Assembly (NCBI GenBank): GCA_029564595.1
Contig: JAKQPS010000051.1
Coordinates: forward strand, 1-64,000
Direction of reading: 5' to 3'
Length of the DNA: 64,000 nucleotides
From: a bacterium
GTDB taxonomy: Bacteria; UBP15; UBA6099
Shown here: positions 7,992-16,328 of the stretch, one piece after another
How the letters are laid out: each line of letters starts with the position of its first letter
Position numbering within the stretch: the first letter of the stretch is position 1
Translations under genes and position numbers: made by a program
Notes under the pieces: model-generated
The model's input: the letters and a program-made list of their open reading frames with translations, nothing else
Database searches by the model: none
What the model was told of the DNA's origin: nothing

Positions 7992-9380
7992 ATGTCTGTG
8001 GGACACAAAATGAAAGTCGATGTTTTTGTTCTTGGGGGAGGATTGTCAGGGGCGGCTGCTGCTTTCGAGGCGGCTCGGAACGGTGCCACTGTCGCTCTGG
8101 CAGAGCGCTCCTTCATGCTCGGCGGCGCGGCAACTCTTTCTCTTGTCAATCCGTGGCAGACGTTCCACTCGCCCTCCGGCAGGGTCATCGGCGGCTTCGC
8201 TCAGGAACTGACCGAGAAGTTGCGCGCTCGCGGTCACTCTCTCGGCCACTTGCCCGACCCGGTGGGGTTTGCCACATCGGTCACGCCGATCGACCCTGAC
8301 GGCTTGCGCTCGGCTCTCGACGAAGAGGCGAAGGAGCGCGGAGTCGCCATCCTTTACGGACACAGGCTTCGAGACGCTGAGGCGGCGGAGAACCGTTTGC
8401 GCTCCGTCACCCTCGAAGACGAACACTTGGGAACTATCTGCGTCAGGGCGTCCGTCTTCATAGACGCCACCGGGAACGGAGACCTGACGAACATGGCGGG
8501 TTGCCGGATGGAAATTGACGCCGACTGCCAACCGATGACTCTCATCTTCACGATGGACAACGTTGATATCGAGGCGGTGGCGGCATATCATCGCGAGCAT
8601 CCTGAAGAATTCTACGATGGCGCGGCGAAAGACGGCCCGCTCAGGGGCGGCTACATCGGCGTCTCAGGGTTCTTCGAGCATGTCCGCCGCGCGCGCGAGT
8701 CCGGGCGGCTGTCGGTTCCGCGAGACCGCGTTTTGTTTTTCGGCAACACTCGCCCCGGCCAAGTCGTCGTCAACGCCACCCGCGTTACCGGAAAAAACGG
8801 CGCGTCCGGAACAGAACTTTCCGAGGCTATGCGCGAGGGGCTTGCGCAGACCAAGAACCTTGCGGACTTCATGACTTCCGAGCTTCCCGGTTTTGCGCGC
8901 GCGCGCGTCGCGCGCATAGCCGACCAGATTGGAGTGCGCGAAACCCGGCGGCTCATCGGCCGCTACGTGATGGACGAAAACGACATTCACGCCAACGCGA
9001 ATTTCGACGACGCCATCGCGAAGGGCGCTTTCCCTCTCGACATTCATTCCGGCGCGGACGCCTCACTTTCCTATGAAAAGGTGTCCGGCAATGGCCGTTA
9101 CGACATACCACTGCGCTGTCTGCTCAACTCGGAGGTCGAAAACTTGTTGACGGTCGGCAAATGCATGTCCGTCACGCACAAAGGTTTTTCGTCCACGCGC
9201 GTGATGCCGACATGCATGGCGGTCGGCCAAGCCGGAGGGGCGGCGGCCGCGCTCTCCGCCAAGATGAAGCGAGACCCGGAGGAAATCTATCCGCTCATCA
9301 GAGACGCGCTCAGGTTCGCCGGAGCCATCATCTCAGAGGAGGATATCGTAAACGACATCGACGCTCTCGCGCTCGGTTAA
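7992..9380 (+). CDS. FAD-dependent oxidoreductase (FAD_oxidored family)
   Basis: The 462-residue protein begins with a Rossmann dinucleotide-binding loop, FVLGGGLSGAAAAFEAARNG, followed by an acidic-Arg end of strand two (LAERS) and the GGAATLSLVNPWQ block typical of FAD-dependent dehydrogenases of the FAD_oxidored type. A second FAD-contacting segment (NLLTVGKCMSVTHKGFSSTR then MAVGQAGGAAAAL) closes the domain near the C-terminus. These enzymes are cytosolic and mostly uncharacterised. An alternative start (MKVDVF) lies at 8010. The next gene, hemW, follows after 65 bases. Confidence 0.8.
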   Translation: MSVGHKMKVDVFVLGGGLSGAAAAFEAARNGATVALAERSFMLGGAATLSLVNPWQTFHSPSGRVIGGFAQELTEKLRARGHSLGHLPDPVGFATSVTPIDPDGLRSALDEEAKERGVAILYGHRLRDAEAAENRLRSVTLEDEHLGTICVRASVFIDATGNGDLTNMAGCRMEIDADCQPMTLIFTMDNVDIEAVAAYHREHPEEFYDGAAKDGPLRGGYIGVSGFFEHVRRARESGRLSVPRDRVLFFGNTRPGQVVVNATRVTGKNGASGTELSEAMREGLAQTKNLADFMTSELPGFARARVARIADQIGVRETRRLIGRYVMDENDIHANANFDDAIAKGAFPLDIHSGADASLSYEKVSGNGRYDIPLRCLLNSEVENLLTVGKCMSVTHKGFSSTRVMPTCMAVGQAGGAAAALSAKMKRDPEEIYPLIRDALRFAGAIISEEDIVNDIDALALG

Positions 9381-9445
9381 ATCATCTGGAGAGCGCGCGA
9401 ACCGGCTTTTTATCGCGCCGCGCTCCGAACACGGTTTGCTCTGAT

Positions 9446-10579
9446 ATGTTTTCTATCTATATCCATTATCCTTTCTGCGCGAGCAAATGCGCGTACTGCG
9501 ATTTTGTGTCCCGCCCCGGAGCTTCTCATGAAGAGCGCGCGGCTTACGATGATCTGGTTTTAGCGGAAATCGCCGGCGCGGCGGCGCGCGCTCCTATTTC
9601 GTCGCGACACGCGGCGGACACCATATTCTTCGGCGGCGGAACTCCGTCTTTGATGGATCCGCGCGCGGTCGCGCGGATAATTAAAGAAATAGATTTGCGT
9701 TTCGGTATCCGTCAGGGCGCGGAAATATCCATGGAGAGCAATCCTGCGTCGCGGAACGCGGACGAGTGGCTGGAGGGCGCGCGCGCGGCGGGCGTGAACC
9801 GGCTGGTCGTCGGCGTTCAATCCCTCGATGATAAAGAACTTGCTTTTCTGGGCAGGGCGCACAACGCGCGGCAGGCCTCTTCGTTCTTTGCCAAAGCGCG
9901 CGCCGCAGATTTTTATTCCGTCGGCATCGACCTGATATACGGCTTGCCCGGACAGCGCTTGACGGACTGGAAGAAGACTCTCGAAGAGGCTGTCGCCATG
10001 AATCCCGACCATGTCTCTCTTTATTGCCTCGAAGCGCCGCCGGGGACGAGGCTTGCCGCCGATATCGAATCTGGAAAAATTAAACCTCTCGACGGGGACG
10101 CTCAGGCGGATATGTATTTCGCCGCCGCTCGCGCTCTAGAATCGTCTGGACGAGCGTGTTATGAAATCTCAAACTTCTCGCTCCCCGGAAGCGAATGCCG
10201 CCATAATCTGGTTTACTGGCTCGGCGGCGACTATCTCGGAGTCGGACTTTCCGCTTGCTCTTGCATCGGCGGCGAGCGAGTGGAGAACGAGAGGGATTTC
10301 TCAAGATATAAAGAAAAAGTTGAACGCGGCGAACGCCCCGCGCGCTGCTCCGAACGGCTCAGTTATCCTCGGCGGCTCAGGGAGTCGGCGGCTATGGCGT
10401 TGCGGACTTCGGCGGGCTTTGTTTCGCCGGACATCCACTCGGTTCACGGGCGCGCCCTTGAAGCCGACCTAGCCGCTTTGGAGCGCGACGGGTTTATCGA
10501 AACCAAGCCCTCCGGCGCCCGCGCTCTTTTGCCGGATAAGCGTTTTGTGAGCGACACCGCGTTTTCCCGCCTGATATGA
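9446..10579 (+). CDS. hemW: HemW-like radical SAM protein
   Basis: The 377-residue protein opens with the family start MFSIYIHYPFCASKCAYCDF, giving the radical SAM CxxxCxxC cluster (C11, C15, C18). Next come FFGGGTPS and a SAM-binding stretch around SMESNPASRN, then YEISNFSLPGSECRHNLVYW, which is characteristic of the HemN/HemW clade. HemW binds haem and is thought to act as a haem chaperone rather than coproporphyrinogen oxidase. The start was set at the ATG at 9446, since the longer upstream reading is Arg-rich and unlike any family. It is followed by a glycosyltransferase in the same direction. Confidence 0.9.
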   Translation: MFSIYIHYPFCASKCAYCDFVSRPGASHEERAAYDDLVLAEIAGAAARAPISSRHAADTIFFGGGTPSLMDPRAVARIIKEIDLRFGIRQGAEISMESNPASRNADEWLEGARAAGVNRLVVGVQSLDDKELAFLGRAHNARQASSFFAKARAADFYSVGIDLIYGLPGQRLTDWKKTLEEAVAMNPDHVSLYCLEAPPGTRLAADIESGKIKPLDGDAQADMYFAAARALESSGRACYEISNFSLPGSECRHNLVYWLGGDYLGVGLSACSCIGGERVENERDFSRYKEKVERGERPARCSERLSYPRRLRESAAMALRTSAGFVSPDIHSVHGRALEADLAALERDGFIETKPSGARALLPDKRFVSDTAFSRLI

Positions 10580-10685
10580 GCGCGCCTGCTCTTGACGCGG
10601 ACTCCCTTTTGCGGCGAAACTTGTTTGTGGCGGTTGCGCCCGGCTGGGCGGACCCGCGACGATGCATCGAAACCGGAAATCGATT

Positions 10686-11393
10686 ATGGCTCAAAAGAAA
10701 AAACTCTCCGTCGTCATCCCCGTTTACAACGAACGCGACACCCTGCGGGAGATTGTTTCGAGAGTCAAATCCGTCGCAGTCGATGGCGTGGACATCGAAA
10801 TTGTTCTTGTCGACGATTTTTCCACAGACGGCACAAGAGACCTGATAAAGAATGAGATAACCGGCGAAGTCGGCGCTGTGGAGTTCCATGACAAGAACAT
10901 GGGAAAAGGGGCGGCGCTCCGCACAGGCTTCAAACGCGCCTCCGGCGATTTCATCATAGTTCAGGACGCCGACCTCGAATACGACCCTTCCGAATATTCC
11001 AAACTGCTCGTCCCTCTGCTCGACGGCCGAGCCGATGTCGTTTACGGCTCCCGCTTCAAAGGCGAGGGCGCTCACCGCGTCCTTTACTTCTGGCACTACG
11101 TCGGCAACGTCGCCCTCACTCTCATCTCTAACATGTTCACCAACCTCAACTTGTCCGACATGGAAACATGCTACAAAGCGTTTCGCGCCGAAGTCATAAA
11201 AAAAATCGACATCGAACAGAATCGGTTCGGTTTCGAGCCTGAAGTCACCGCCAAAGTTGCGAAGATGAAATGCCGCGTGTACGAGGTTGGCATTTCCTAC
11301 AGCGGGCGCACCTATGAAGAGGGCAAGAAAATCGGCTTCAAGGACGCCGTCGTCGCCCTCTGGTGCATCGTCAAATATAGATTCAAGAAATGA
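10686..11393 (+). CDS. family 2 glycosyltransferase, dolichyl-phosphate-mannose synthase-like
   Basis: The 235-residue GT-A enzyme begins [15 protein letters not shown], continues with [11 protein letters not shown] and [13 protein letters not shown] (the DxD metal motif), and SRFKGEG. It lacks C-terminal membrane helices, so it resembles the soluble polyprenyl-phosphate mannose/glucose synthase type that charges a lipid carrier. The ATG at 10686 matches the family N-terminus. It starts a rightward run ending near 12581 (VOC protein, GDT1-like protein, helical protein) with short gaps, so an operon is plausible though the functions do not obviously connect. Confidence 0.85.
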   Translation: MAQKKKLSVVIPVYNERDTLREIVSRVKSVAVDGVDIEIVLVDDFSTDGTRDLIKNEITGEVGAVEFHDKNMGKGAALRTGFKRASGDFIIVQDADLEYDPSEYSKLLVPLLDGRADVVYGSRFKGEGAHRVLYFWHYVGNVALTLISNMFTNLNLSDMETCYKAFRAEVIKKIDIEQNRFGFEPEVTAKVAKMKCRVYEVGISYSGRTYEEGKKIGFKDAVVALWCIVKYRFKK

Positions 11394-11436
11394 GCGTCGC
11401 AACCGGCCCGCTTTTTCAGTCTCCGGAGAACAAGAC

Positions 11437-11847
11437 ATGAAAACGGAATCGAATACCGAATCGGCGGAACTCCTCCACTGCGCGGTCGCGACAAGCTCGG
11501 TAGAAAACGCCGACGCGGTGTTCAGGCGGCTGTTCGGGATGAGCGTGGTCAAGGAGTTCATGGTCGGGGAAGAGCTTGGCCGGGCTTTGTTCGGGTTCGG
11601 CGGGCAGGCCAAAGTCATTGTCTATTCGGCGGGCGGCGCGACAATCGAGGCGTTTATCAGTCCCGAACGTTCCGGCGCTCTCGACCGCTACGACCATATT
11701 TGCCTTGCGACGCGAAACAGGCGCGACCTCATTGAGCGCGCATCCCGGATGGGAATGAGCGTCTCCTCGTTCGCTCGCGAGGGCGGCGATGTGATTTTTA
11801 TCAGAGACGCGGACGGCAACTTTTACGAGATTAAAGAAAAAGAATGA
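11437..11847 (+). CDS. VOC-superfamily (glyoxalase/bleomycin resistance-like) protein
   Basis: A 136-residue single VOC domain made of two beta-alpha-beta repeats. The first half carries LLHCAVATSSVENADAVFRRLFG; the second carries YDHICLATRNRRDLIERA and the end motif IRDADGNFYEIKE, where the Glu is a usual metal ligand. Members include glyoxalase I-like, dioxygenase and methylmalonyl-CoA epimerase-type enzymes; this one cannot be assigned further. The start at 11437 has GGAGAA eight bases upstream. Confidence 0.75.
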   Translation: MKTESNTESAELLHCAVATSSVENADAVFRRLFGMSVVKEFMVGEELGRALFGFGGQAKVIVYSAGGATIEAFISPERSGALDRYDHICLATRNRRDLIERASRMGMSVSSFAREGGDVIFIRDADGNFYEIKEKE

Positions 11848-11916
11848 GCGGCCGCGCCCGGCGGCGCGCAGCCATCGGGCTTCGGCCATTTCGGACTATC
11901 AGGAGCGGAGGCGGCT

Positions 11917-12207
11917 ATGGACTGGAAAATATTCGCAATGTGCTTCGGCGCGGTGTTCCTCGCCGAACTGGGCGACAAAACGCAACTCGCAACCATGATG
12001 TTCAGCGCGCAGGTCAAAAGCCCGTGGCTCATATTCGCGGCGTCCTCTCTGGCTCTCGTGACTTCAAGCCTGATAGCCACGACGGTCGGCTGCGCCGCCG
12101 GCAGATGCCTTCCCGAGACGCCGATAAAGATTGCCGCGGGCGCGTTGTTTCTGATAATCGGCGCGGTAATGCTCTACACCGCATTCGCGGGCGGACGCGC
12201 GGCATGA
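11917..12207 (+). CDS. half-size GDT1/TMEM165 (UPF0016) family cation transporter
   Basis: The 96-residue membrane protein has three hydrophobic segments and one copy of the family motif E-x-G-D-K-T (AELGDKTQLATMM). Typical bacterial members (MneA-like Mn2+ exporters) have about 190 residues and two such motifs; this is a single-repeat form that would need to pair as a dimer. GGAGG sits six bases before the start. Its stop overlaps the start of the next gene (ATGA at 12204-12207), implying translational coupling. Confidence 0.8.
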   Translation: MDWKIFAMCFGAVFLAELGDKTQLATMMFSAQVKSPWLIFAASSLALVTSSLIATTVGCAAGRCLPETPIKIAAGALFLIIGAVMLYTAFAGGRAA

Positions 12208-12581
12208 GCGCAGAAGATAAAATCGCCCTCCTCTGCGACGAACTTCAGGTTCTCGCCTTCAACATGGCTGAGGAAGTGGACACTCTCAACTTCCATTCCC
12301 AGAGAGAAGCCGCCGCGGATATGCGACGCCGAGGCGTCTTCGACTCTCTGGATGAAATGAGAGACAAAATACGAAGGCTCGAACGCGAATTGCGCTCCTG
12401 TGGCCGCGACGCCCAAGCGGAAGACGTCGTCGAGATGGACGCCCTGCTGGAAGTAATGCATAAATGCGGCGGCGAGCCGGACAACTTCCGCCAGTTCGTT
12501 TCCGAGCTTATCCCTCTGATAAGAATGCTCGACAAATGGGGAGAACGCGGCCCCATCGACGGCTGCGGCTTCCCTATGTAA
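12204..12581 (+). CDS. helical protein of unknown function coupled to GDT1-like gene
   Basis: I do not recognise this 125-residue protein. It is acidic and mainly helical, with heptad-like stretches (DEMRDKIRRLERELRSC and MDALLEVMHKCG) suggesting a coiled coil, and has no signal peptide or membrane segment. It starts inside the stop of the GDT1-like gene (ATGA overlap). Codon third positions are strongly G/C, as in neighbouring real genes, which favours this strand over the long antisense reading. A cytosolic regulator or partner of the half-size transporter is possible but is only inferred from the overlap. Confidence 0.6.
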   Translation: MSAEDKIALLCDELQVLAFNMAEEVDTLNFHSQREAAADMRRRGVFDSLDEMRDKIRRLERELRSCGRDAQAEDVVEMDALLEVMHKCGGEPDNFRQFVSELIPLIRMLDKWGERGPIDGCGFPM

Positions 12582-12704
12582 TCCTCGCGCGCATGCCCTG
12601 CCGTTATGAATATAAACAGCCCCGCTTTCGGCTGCTTCGACACAAGTTCCGCAGCCGAGGCATCTTTCGGCGTCAATCTTGAGGCTTTTATTAATCGCCG
12701 CCAT
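12582..12704 (-). pseudogene. degenerate ferredoxin-like fragment after the NapH-like gene
   Basis: On the minus strand an ATG at 12704 has AGAGGAG eight bases upstream and overlaps the end of the NapH-like gene. It encodes IDAERCLGCGTCVEAAESGAVYI, clearly a 4Fe-4S ferredoxin half, but the fourth cysteine of the usual CVEACP is replaced (CVEAAES) and there is no second cluster. The frame stays open to 12174, running antisense through the helical-protein gene, with sequence that no longer looks like a ferredoxin. I mark only the recognisable part and think it is a decayed or truncated ferredoxin gene, though it could be expressed as a C-terminally extended protein. Confidence 0.45.
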
Positions 12705-13923
12705 TCGGCGACTCCTCTTGCGCGCCCGGCTCAGGCATATTCGCGCCATCCTTGAACCGGGGCAAATCATAATGATGGGGCGGCAATCCCTGCGGCATTT
12801 CCGGGTAACGCTCTCGGAATTCCGGGAGGTCGTAGTGATGCTCCGGTAGGCTCTCCGGCATCTCAGACGGCAGCCCGCCGACTCCCGGATGGCCTATATT
12901 TCCCACGATGCTGTTCAACTGCCGGTACATCTCCGGCGTGGTCTCCGGTCTCCAGTAATTGAACGCGGACGCCGCGTTTGCCGCCACGATGAACGCCGCC
13001 ACTGTGATGAAACCGTAAACCGCCGCGCTTATCGGCTTTGGAACAAACGCCGCGCGAACCCTTAGCGCGTTCTTCACCCGGCACGCGCCGACGCAACTGT
13101 AGCACGCCATACACTCCGGGGCGTTAACTCTTCTTTTTTTATCAACCTTTATCATGTTCGGGCAAGCGGCCGCGCATTTGCCGCAACCGACGCATTTTTC
13201 CGCGTCTCTGCTCACCGCCGTAGGACTCGCCAGCGAGACCAACCCCAGCAGCGCCCCGTACGGACACAGATATCTGCACCAGAAATTCTTGAAAACCACC
13301 GACAACGCGAAAAGGACGAATACCACTATCAACGCGGTCCGGCTGATGTTTGCGAAAAACAGATACATCTTTACATCCGCCATCCGGTTGTACGGACTAT
13401 GAATGAAAGACTCCAAACCTCGCAAAGGCATTCGCAGAATGTGAAAGGCGAAAAAACCTAGCAGAAAATACTTCAAACCCTGAAGGGGAACATCAAGCCA
13501 CGCCGGAATTCGCGGATTGCGGCCGAATATCCACTTGCCCAATTTGTGCGCCCACTCAGACGCGAATCCGATAGGGCACACCCATGAGCAGAACCCGCGC
13601 CTCAACGCCAGCGCGAGAAACAGCGTCAGCGAGAATATCACAAGCCCCGCCGGATGAATCCTGTTGGCGACCCCGCTCTTAGCCAGATAAACCAAGCTCA
13701 TCAGAGAGCTTATCGGAAGAAACCCCTCCACGCCCGGAGGACGCGAAGCCACAGCTTCTGCCGGAGACCCGGACAATGATTTTACAAACGCCCCGAATTC
13801 AATCCCTATCAGGATGATGACAACCGCGAATAGAGACTGGACGGCAGGGCGCAGCCATCGCAAACTATTTGAGCGCGATGTCTTCGCATCGGCCGTCTCG
13901 CCGTTGTTGTTATTCTCTGCCAT
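12691..13923 (-). CDS. NapH/CcoG-like polyferredoxin membrane protein with HHYDLP repeat tail
   Basis: The 410-residue inner-membrane protein has about five membrane helices, two CxxxC-P loops (CSWVCP at 112-117, CRYLCP at 216-221) and two 4Fe-4S clusters (C244, C247, C250, C254 and C271, C274, C277, C281). This is the architecture of NapH/NosR-C/CcoG electron-transfer proteins, which pass electrons from quinol to periplasmic or copper-handling partners. After a last helix (about 300-320) the C-terminus holds two copies of a (S/G)LPxHHYDLPxF unit (358-369 and 379-390). A ferredoxin-like remnant overlaps its 3' end. No cognate reductase is in the window, so its partner is unknown. Confidence 0.8.
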   Translation of the reverse strand: MAENNNNGETADAKTSRSNSLRWLRPAVQSLFAVVIILIGIEFGAFVKSLSGSPAEAVASRPPGVEGFLPISSLMSLVYLAKSGVANRIHPAGLVIFSLTLFLALALRRGFCSWVCPIGFASEWAHKLGKWIFGRNPRIPAWLDVPLQGLKYFLLGFFAFHILRMPLRGLESFIHSPYNRMADVKMYLFFANISRTALIVVFVLFALSVVFKNFWCRYLCPYGALLGLVSLASPTAVSRDAEKCVGCGKCAAACPNMIKVDKKRRVNAPECMACYSCVGACRVKNALRVRAAFVPKPISAAVYGFITVAAFIVAANAASAFNYWRPETTPEMYRQLNSIVGNIGHPGVGGLPSEMPESLPEHHYDLPEFRERYPEMPQGLPPHHYDLPRFKDGANMPEPGAQEESPNGGD

Positions 13924-14058
13924 ATAAGCCCCCCGGCGTCACGACAATAATAAACAAGTACCACAATGCCATTATACCGGGCCGATACGCCCGCGTCAAG
14001 TCATTCAAACATGTGTATGAGATCTTCAATGTTTTCCATCCGCGATCTGATAATCCAT

Positions 14059-14112
14059 CGAAAAACGGGGACTGGCAACGCGTCTTTTGCGACTGCCTGT
14101 ACCCGCTTTTCG
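14059..14112. repeat. REP-like palindromic element, family A, copy 1
   Basis: A 54-base imperfect inverted repeat. The 19-base arms, starting CGAAAAACGGGGACTGGCA and ending with the near-complement finishing CCCGCTTTTCG, pair at 16 of 19 positions around a 16-base loop. The arms are shared with copies at 25107-25160 and 27612-27664, while the loop differs. It lies in the 326-base gap 13924-14249, where I see no gene; the rest of the gap holds a TATAAT box (14193-14198) likely serving the downstream acyltransferase. Confidence 0.75.
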
Positions 14113-14249
14113 TCAACTGACAATCCATAATTTTGGCAGACGAAAAACCGCGCAGTCGCCGCCGCCGCTTTTTCAAGTTGCGGAACTTCGTTTATAATGA
14201 ACATTGACGCGAAGGGAGTTCGGTATGGTTCCGCCGCCGGAGGGATACG

Positions 14250-15050
14250 ATGGCTGCTGACAGCCGCAAAGGATACACGCTTGAGCGCTTTCCGAGCGTG
14301 CGGCGCCTGACCGTTGACGCCGGGTGGATAGTTTCGCGCAGGCACAATGTTCACGGCTTGTTCGAAATAGACGTCACGGAAGCGCGAAGGATAATCAAGG
14401 AGCTGCGGGCGGCGACGAGCGAGTCGATTTCGTTCACCGGATTCATGGTTTACTGCATAGCGCGAGCGGCGGGAGCCGCTCCTCATATACACGCCTGCCG
14501 CGATTGGTTGGGCCGTCTGGCGGTGTTTCACGACGTTAATGTGAACACCATGATCAGCGCGGAGATAGACGGCAATCTGACGGTAGTCCCCCTCATCATC
14601 CGCGCGGCGGACAAGAAGAGCGTCAAGCAGGTCAGCGACGAGATTCGCGCGGCGCAGGAAAGCCACAAGTCGGGGCGCGGCGGGCCGGAAGCAAAATACA
14701 TTAGCCGGTTCGTGACGCTTCCCTCGGCATTGCGGCGATTGTTCTACCGTTGGCTGTACAGGAAACCCGCGTTGTTGCACGATATGTTCGGGACGGTCGC
14801 CGTCACCGCCATCGGGATGTTCGCGGGCGGCGGCGGATGGGGCATCCCCTTCGGCAACCATACTCTCAGCGTCGCGCTGGGCGGCGTCGCCAGAAAACCC
14901 GCCGTCGTCGGCGACGATATTATTATCCGCGAATACCTGTCCGTGACGATAACTATCGATCACGACATAGTGGACGGCGCTCCCGCCGCGAGGTTCGTCC
15001 GCGAACTCAGGGAATCAGTCGAATCCGCAAGCGGCCTCAGCGAACTCTAG
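14250..15050 (+). CDS. stand-alone 2-oxoacid dehydrogenase-type (E2) acyltransferase catalytic domain
   Basis: The 266-residue protein consists only of the catalytic domain of lipoyl acyltransferases (related to chloramphenicol acetyltransferase). The active-site motif HDIVDG (His238, Asp242, Gly243) and the preceding substrate-channel strand GGGGWGIPFGNHTLSVALGG are present. There is no lipoyl or E1/E3-binding domain, and no E1 or E3 gene nearby, so it cannot be a normal dehydrogenase subunit. Free-standing members exist and may acylate small molecules. A good ribosome site (GGAGGG) precedes the start. Substrate unknown. Confidence 0.75.
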   Translation: MAADSRKGYTLERFPSVRRLTVDAGWIVSRRHNVHGLFEIDVTEARRIIKELRAATSESISFTGFMVYCIARAAGAAPHIHACRDWLGRLAVFHDVNVNTMISAEIDGNLTVVPLIIRAADKKSVKQVSDEIRAAQESHKSGRGGPEAKYISRFVTLPSALRRLFYRWLYRKPALLHDMFGTVAVTAIGMFAGGGGWGIPFGNHTLSVALGGVARKPAVVGDDIIIREYLSVTITIDHDIVDGAPAARFVRELRESVESASGLSEL

Positions 15051-15133
15051 CGTTAATCGCGACAGCGCTTCATTGAAATATTTATCGACGACTGGAATGA
15101 TAAACATGCCATTTTTGCCTCAAAAATAAATTA

Positions 15134-15162
15134 TTGCCATTGGGAGAGTTTTGCCGTATAAA
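15134..15162 (+). promoter_or_regulatory. sigma70-like promoter for the diacylglycerol kinase-like gene
   Basis: TTGCCA at 15134-15139 and TATAAA at 15157-15162 with a 17-base spacer, about 90 bases before the start codon at 15251 and in an otherwise empty 200-base gap. Confidence 0.55.
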
Positions 15163-15250
15163 TATGCGGTCGTTCGGGGAATGCCGTCATCAGAAACTTG
15201 GCGGAGGCGGTCGGGACGGACAAAATGGCAAAAGGGAGCATTATTCGATC

Positions 15251-16225
15251 ATGGCGGAAATGATTGTTTTGCACAGCATGGTTTCAGGCAAAGCTGGAGC
15301 GGATGCCGGAATGAAAAGAATCTCCGATATCGTAAAAAAAGCGCTCGGTCTCGACACGCTCATTGAAAACACCACAATCGCTTGCGTTTCGACGGTCGAA
15401 GAGATTAAGGCCGCGTTAACGAAGATGATAGAGACGCGCGCCCCCAAGATCGCCATCAGCGGCGGCGACGGCTTCTCCGCCTTGTTCGCTAAATGCTTCT
15501 TCCAACTCAGGGAATCGATGAAGAGGGACGATTACAATCCCGACGTGCTTTTTCTGGCGAGCGGCACCGGCAACGCCATATCATATTGCGCCCGCTTCAA
15601 AAACCCGATTGTCGCATTGAGGAACTTCTACGAGGGCCACTATAAGACCGAGAAGCTCAACATGCTCGAAGTGTCGTTCAACAAACTCAAAGAGATAACT
15701 CATTTCGTGAGTTTCGGCGCGGACGGGGAGATTCTTGAGATATACAAGAATCAACAGCGCAAAGGTCTTATCGGATACATCGGAGCCGTGTTAAAATACT
15801 CCTTCAGCCGCAAGCTTTACAACCCGTTCAGCAAGAACGACGCGAACTACACGCTCGACATCGCCAGCGACGGCAAACACATATTCAGGGGCAGATACGA
15901 AGGCGGAGGCGTTTCCAGTATTCCGTATGTCGGCTACGGGTTCAGGCCGTACCCGCTCGCGACAGGGGGCGACGCCCACATGCGGTTTGTTCTATTCGGC
16001 GCCATACTCATGCCCACATTGTTCAAGTTCACCAAACTGGCGTTTCCGAAGCGCCCCAACCGGTTGATATACGACAACAAGTTGAACGTCCCGGCGGTGC
16101 TGGATTTCGCGTTCGACCGGGACGTCCACGTCCAGACATCCGGAGACAACATCGGAAAACAGTCCCGCGTCCGCGTGGTGTTCTCCAAAAAACTAACCCT
16201 CAACATCGCCACAAGAGCGAAATAA
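15251..16225 (+). CDS. diacylglycerol/lipid kinase-like protein (DAGK catalytic domain)
   Basis: The 324-residue protein shows the nucleotide-binding GGDG motif (71-74, IAISGGDGFSALFA) and the downstream LASGTGNA block (102-109) of the DAGK/YegS/sphingosine kinase family, which phosphorylate lipids at the membrane surface. The C-terminal half is the beta-sandwich of this family, though divergent. The start at 15251 was chosen since upstream sequence is not conserved-looking; GGGAG lies about 12 bases before it. It stands as a single gene. Lipid substrate unknown. Confidence 0.75.
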   Translation: MAEMIVLHSMVSGKAGADAGMKRISDIVKKALGLDTLIENTTIACVSTVEEIKAALTKMIETRAPKIAISGGDGFSALFAKCFFQLRESMKRDDYNPDVLFLASGTGNAISYCARFKNPIVALRNFYEGHYKTEKLNMLEVSFNKLKEITHFVSFGADGEILEIYKNQQRKGLIGYIGAVLKYSFSRKLYNPFSKNDANYTLDIASDGKHIFRGRYEGGGVSSIPYVGYGFRPYPLATGGDAHMRFVLFGAILMPTLFKFTKLAFPKRPNRLIYDNKLNVPAVLDFAFDRDVHVQTSGDNIGKQSRVRVVFSKKLTLNIATRAK

Positions 16226-16328
16226 TAGCGCGGACCGCTTCGCGTACGGTGTCATCGGCAGAACTCGTCGATATAAACCCCGGCGTAAGTCAATAACTCT
16301 TCAATTATTTACGGACTTAATGATGATT

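Noticed and set aside
8896-8920. Run of alternating GC dinucleotides suggestive of Z-DNA
   Set aside because: It lies within the FAD oxidoreductase coding frame and encodes an ordinary Ala/Arg-rich helix; it reflects codon bias.
12174-12581. Continuation of the ferredoxin-like frame antisense through the helical-protein gene
   Set aside because: Codon bias and the ATGA overlap support the plus-strand gene; the minus-strand extension has no ferredoxin features.
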